Of a DNA stretch of 64,000 bases, positions 51,601-57,600 are shown piece by piece. The stretch comes from Dastarcus helophoroides. Its lineage: Eukaryota; Arthropoda; Insecta; Coleoptera; Bothrideridae. How positions within the stretch are numbered: the first letter of the stretch is position 1; each line of letters opens with the position of its first letter. The translations under genes were made by a program, and so were the position numbers. The notes beneath the pieces were generated by a model. It had not been told where the DNA came from. It did no database searches and was given only the letters and a program-made list of their open reading frames with translations. Location of the stretch: positions 31,722,411 to 31,786,410 of the forward strand of contig CM053331.1 in NCBI GenBank assembly GCA_028583605.1, given 5' to 3'.

Positions 51601-54600
51601 AAAGCAAAATTTTGGAAAAATGTCTAAATATGAAAAATTTCTAAAGTCAAACTAATTTTCGAGAGAAGTAAAAATTTTAAAAAGAAAGTCCGTTATTTTA
51701 AAACAGCTTTAAAGAAATCAAAACTTAGAAAAATATTGAGATATTTGCAAAAATTGGAAATAAAAAAAGTCTAGATTTTTAAAAAATGCGACGTTTTAAA
51801 ACCGTTCCAAATTTCTAAAAGAGTTAAAATTTCGAAAACTATCGAAAAATTCGAAAAGTAGAAATTTTGGAAATATATCGAGATTTGAAACAACTCCAAA
51901 TTTTCTAAAAAAAATTTCGGAATATTAGAAATTTAACTAATTAATAAATAATGGCATTTTGAAAAAGCTAAGATCTTCAAAAGTCAAAAATTTGAAAAGC
52001 CGAAATTTTAGAAAATACAAAAATGTTGATTTTTGAAAAAGTAATAATTTTTAAAAAAGTCAAACTATTTGAAGTCGTATTAACTAACAATAATGCTAAC
52101 AAAAAGTCAGGATTTTCAAAAAAAAGTTATAATACTAAATAAAGTCAACCTTTAAGAAAAGCTTTAAAACATTCCAATATAAGAAACGTAAAAATTTTAA
52201 AAAATATATTAAAAAAATCGACATTCTGATAAATGCCGGGGTTTAAAAACAAGGAAAAAAAATGCTGAAACGGATTGGTCCTTGGTTATTTTCAAAAATT
52301 GAAATACAAATCCTGCCTCCTGAAACCAAGAAAGATTAAAAACACAACAAAGGCTGCTCTACCACGTTTCGATAAGCAAGCTATCATCTTCAGAGAGATA
52401 CTGCTCTGAACTGATACTCTCTGAAAGTGATAGCTTGGCTATCGAAAAGTTTTAGAGCAAGCTTTGTTGTGTTTTTAATCTTTCCTGGTTTCAGAGAAAA
52501 ATATTTGTATTTCAATTTTTTAAGGTAAAAAAAGACAACATTGAAATAAAACAAAATTACAAAATTTAAATTTTTAAAAAATTGTGAAATTTAAAAAATA
52601 CCTAAATTATAAAGGACAATCAAAATTTTCAAAAATGAATTAAAATTCTTGGAAAAAGACGTTTTCAAGTCAATATTTTTAAGGTTGAAATTTTTATAAA
52701 AAAATTTACGATCCTAAAAGAAATGTGAAACATCTAAAAAAGAATTTTCAAAAATGTTGAATTTTCAAAAGAAATCCTAATTTTAAAAAGGTGCACTTGA
52801 AAATCTCAATATAGTGAAAGTTTTCAGAGTTATTTTAGAATTTTAGAAAACATTAAAATTTCGAGGAGTTAAGATTTTTAAAAAAAGAGACATTTTCAAA
52901 AAAGTTCAAATTTTGAAAAGAATTTTGAAAATTTTGAAATATATTCGATATTTGGAAGAAAAACCTTTTAAAAAAACCTACATTTGAAAATTTGCAATTT
53001 AAATAGACAAGAAATATGGTAAAAATTTGAAATTTTGAAAAAATCGATGTTTTTCAAAAAGATTTAAATTTAAAGCAAATCCAAACTTTTTAAAAGATTC
53101 GAAATTCCAAAAAATATTAAATTTAAAAAAAAAACCGAAATTTTGAAACAACTTCTTTCAAGAGACTAGATTTTCAAAAAGTCACAATTTTCAAAAGAAT
53201 TTTGAAAAACATCAAAATTTTGGAAGACAAAAAATAGAAACAATTTTCGAAAAATCTTAATCTTAAAAAGGTAGAAGTTTTGAAAAAGGTCCAAATTCAA
53301 AAAAGTTGAAAAAAAAGGCAAAAATTTAAAAAAATCTAAACTTAAAATATGTTGAACACGCACCTTCAATCTTTCAAAAATTCTACGTTTAAAAAAATAT
53401 TTAATTTAAAAAAAACATGGTGTTTGGAAAAAATTATAAATTTTAATAAATCGACGTTTTTCACAAATTTGAAATTCTGAAACAATTTTTTAAAAATCTA
53501 AAATTCTGAAAAATGCGAAATTAAAAAAAATCAAAATTTTGGAAAAATGTTATCTTTTAAAAAATTACATTCAAAAAACTTAATATTTCCAAAAGATTTG
53601 ATAAAGAGCGAAATTTTTGAAGACAAAAAAAAAGACGTTTTTCCAAACATCCTGTTTTTGGAAAAGGTGTAAATTTTGAAAAAAAAAGTCGAAAGTCTCA
53701 AGTTGCAATTTAAAAAGGCGAAAATTAAAACATAACCAGATTTGAAACATGTTAGGCTTTTAAAGCATCTACATTTTAAAAAAATTGAAATTTAAAAATA
53801 CAAGTTTGGTAAAAAATTCGAAATTTTCAAAAATCGACGTTTTTGAATAGTTTTAAATTCTGAATGAAACAATCCAAATTTTTTCGAAAATTTAAAATTC
53901 GTAGGAACAAAAGTTAAAAAATAAGTCGAAATTTTGAAAAAACTTCTTCTTTTAAAAAAACTACATTTTTAAAAAATCCATACTTACAAAAATATTTTCA
54001 AAAAAGTCGAAATTTTTAAAGATAATTTAAAAAACGAACATTTTTCGATAAATCTAAATTTTGGAAAAGGCAGAAATTTTGAAAAAAGTTGAAATGTATA
54101 AAATTTTAAATCGAACGAGGCGAAAATTAAAAAAAAAATCGAAATTCAACACCGATAGGAACGACCCTGCTCCTAATTCGCCCCTTAGGCGATTGCCGCG
54201 ATTGGGTCCTATTGTGCCATAGCCTGAATATCTCGCTTTTTGTGTATATGTACACTTCCCGAGATTGACAACATGTTGAATTGCTCCCTGTCGAGTAATA
54301 TAATATTTTTCTGCTCGACATCAGCAAGTTTAACGACTCTGAAAGAATATAAATTTGTAATATGAAATGGGTCCCTCGTTTGAGATAAAGAATTGCACTC
54401 ATAATTCCGAAGATATTGCTTTAAACGAATTTGTAGGAGAAATGTACTTTTAAATAGAAGTGGACCTTAGGGTATCGATTTATTGCCATGTTTTAACCTT
54501 GATCGTCATAAGCAATTAATTTCAATTAATTCTTATTTTCACCAAGTCGCCAAAGTTTGGCGCCGACCTTCTTTAGACTTCTCGAATATATTTTCGAATT

Positions 54601-57600
54601 TTTAAGTAACGTGAACCTTCTTCGCTACCATTTATAATGTCTAATATTATATTTAAAGAGCACATTATGATACAAAATCTTCCTACTTCAAGCAGGTTTC
54701 TTTAGAAATTTCTTGATCCCCTTTATCGCAGCCCAAAGGTCTAATGAGGAAGAGTAATAGTGTAAGACAGGTCCACAAATTGTGGTGATTTCATAGCATA
54801 ATTAATTGGAGTCTTACGTTGACGCTACGAGGAAAAGATGAGGATTTTGAGGATTTTAAAAATTTTGACTGCTTTTATTAAAAACTGCGAAAATTATGAT
54901 TTTTGAAAATTTAAACTTTTTTTATAATTCTGATTGCTATTGAGAAATACAGCTTTTTAAACACTTCGATGCTGACTGAAAATAAAATTTGACTGCTTTT
55001 GAAAATTTCGACTTTTTTTAGAAAGTTTGGCTTTCATACATTATACTGAATATTTTATTTTTTTATTTTGGGTCTTTTTGACCATTTTAATACCGTTTTT
55101 CAAATAATCTGACTTAATTTTTTTAAATTCCAGCTTTTATAAAAATTTATATTTTTTTGATTTCTTAACCTATTTGAAAATTCTGACACATTCCCAATTT
55201 TGAATTTTTTGGTCAATTTCATTTTTTTTTTATTTAAACTTTACCCAAAATGTTTGTTTTTTTTTCTAATTGCAGCTGTATTTTTAAATTTGACCTTTTT
55301 AAAATGTTCAATTGTGTGAGAATTTGGACTTTCTTTAAAAATTACACCTAATCATGACCTATATTGAAATTTACTTCTAACAATGATTTATTTTTGAAAA
55401 TTTTTCATTCTTCTTCTTTAAAATTTTGACGTTATCCAAAATGTTGATTAATTTTGAATTATCGAACTTTCTTTAACATTCCGACTTTTTCTCGAAATGT
55501 TCGTTTACTATTTTTTTAATTTTTTTTTAATTTGACTCTTATTACATATTTGATTTTTTGTAAATTTTGATTTTCTTTGAGCATTTCCACTTATTTTAGA
55601 ATTTCAAATTTTAGCTTTGTTCTAAGTTTTTAAGTTTTTAAAAAATTTCGTCTTCTAAGATTTTACGCTCTTTTTCAGAATTGGCGTTTTTTGTAAATTT
55701 AGTCCTTTTTTAGTCTTTTGATCCTCAAAATTTTCTGTTGTACTTAAAAATTTCGACTTTCCTTGAAGAATTTGACTTTTTTTTGGAAATTACAAATTTT
55801 TGGAAAATGCTGCTTTTGTTGAATTTTTTATTTATTTAATGTATACGTTTCTTAAAAATATCAGTTTTACAAAATTTTCCTTTCCTCAAAAATTTGGCTT
55901 TTTCTCAAAATTTTGAAAAGTTCCGTGCTTTTACACAATCTATGACCTTTTTTTAAAATATTTGGATTAGTGTTTGTTTTTATTTAAATTTCGAATTTAT
56001 TTGAAATTTTTAAGATTTGTTTTTCAAAATTTCGACTTTTCTAAAAATTTTGACTCTTTTTCAAATTCATGAACTATTTCTTGTGTGTAAATTTGACTTT
56101 TTTTTTGAAAACTTAGAAAAGTCTAACCATTTTTGTCCCTTCCATCCCTAATTTTACTATTTTTTTTTTCGACTTTTCTAGTATATTCGACTTTTTGAAA
56201 AATTCCTGAATTCTCTTCCTGGCTGGTACTTTACTGTTTTAGCTATCTCTTTATCTTGCTATTTCCTTCTCTCAACCTCCCTTCATCTCTTTACTACCCT
56301 CCTCCCTCTTTTCCTTTTCTCTCATCCCTCTTTCCTCTTTTCTCTTCTGTCTTCTCTCTTTTCCCTTTTCTCTTCTCTTTTCTCTCTTCTTATTTCTTCC
56401 CTACATCTTCTCTTTTTATCTTCTCATTCTCTTTTCTCCTATTTCCTTCTTTCTTTCCCCTTTATCCTTCTCTCTTTCATCTTCTTCCTTCTTCCTTCTT
56501 CCTTCTTCCTTCTTCCTTCTTCCTTCTTCCTTCTTCCTTTTTCCCTTCTTCCTTCTTCCTTCTTCCTTCTTCCTTCTTCCTTCTTCCTTCTTCCTTCTTC
56601 CTTCTTCCTTCTTCCTTCTTCCTTCTTCCTTTTTCCTTTTTCCTTTTTCCTTTTTCCTTTTTCCTTTTTCCTTTTTCCTTTTTCCTTTTTCCTTCTTCCT
56701 TCTTCCTTCTTCGTTCTTCCTTCTTTCTTCTTCCTTTTTTCTTCTTTCTTCTTTCTTCTTTTTTCTTTCTTCTTCCTTCTTTCTTGTTCCCCCTTCCATA
56801 TTTCTTCTTCCTTCTCCCTTCTTTATTCTTCCTTCTTCCTTCTTCCTTCTTCCTTCTTCCTTCTTCCTTCTTCCTTCTTCCTTCTTCCTTCTTCCTTCTT
56901 CCTTCTTCCTTCTTCCTTCTTCCTTCTTCCTTCTTCCTTCTTCCTTCTTCCTTCTTCCTTCTTCCTTCTTCCTTCTTCCTTCTTCCTTCTTCCTTCTTCC
57001 TTCTTCCTTCTTCCTTCTTCTTCTTCCTTCTTCCTTCTTCCTTCTTCCTTCTTCCTTCTTCCTTCTTCCTTCTTCCTTCTTCCTTCTTCCTTCTTCCTTC
57101 TTCCTTCTTCCTTCTTCCTTCTTCCTTCTTCCTTCTTCCTTCTTCCTTCTTCCTTCTTCCTTCTCCTTCTTCCCTCTCTCTTTTCTCTTCTTCCTTCTTT
57201 CTTCTTCCTTTTTCCTTTTTCCTTTTTCTTCTTTATTCTTCCTTCTTACTTCTTCCTTCTTCACTCTTTTTTTTTCCTTCTTCCTCCTTTCTTCTTTCTT
57301 CTATCTCCTTTCTTCTTCCTTCCGCTTTCTTCCTACTTTCTTCTTCCTTCTGCCTTTTTTACTTTTCCTTCTTCCTTCTTTCATGTTTCTTCTTCTTTCT
57401 TCTTGCTTCTTTCTTTTTTCTTCTTTCTTTATATTCTTATCTCTCCCCTCTTTTCTTCTCTTCTCTTCTCTTTTCTTCTTTTCTCTTCAATTCCCTTTCT
57501 TCTCTTTCCGTCACTTCGCTTTCCTTCTCCATTTCTCTCCTCTCCTCTCCTCTCCTCTCCTCTCCTCTCCTCTCCTCTCCTCTCCTCTCCTCTCCTCTCC

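Larger units (their letters stand above)
49440..54150 (+). repeat. A-strand degenerate satellite block
   Basis: About 4.7 kb of AAAATTTTGAAAAAAGTCGA-like text, interrupted by head-to-head hammerhead-like pairs at 49.9 and 52.3 kb. The neighbouring block at 54.84 kb has the opposite strand polarity. Confidence 0.7.
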
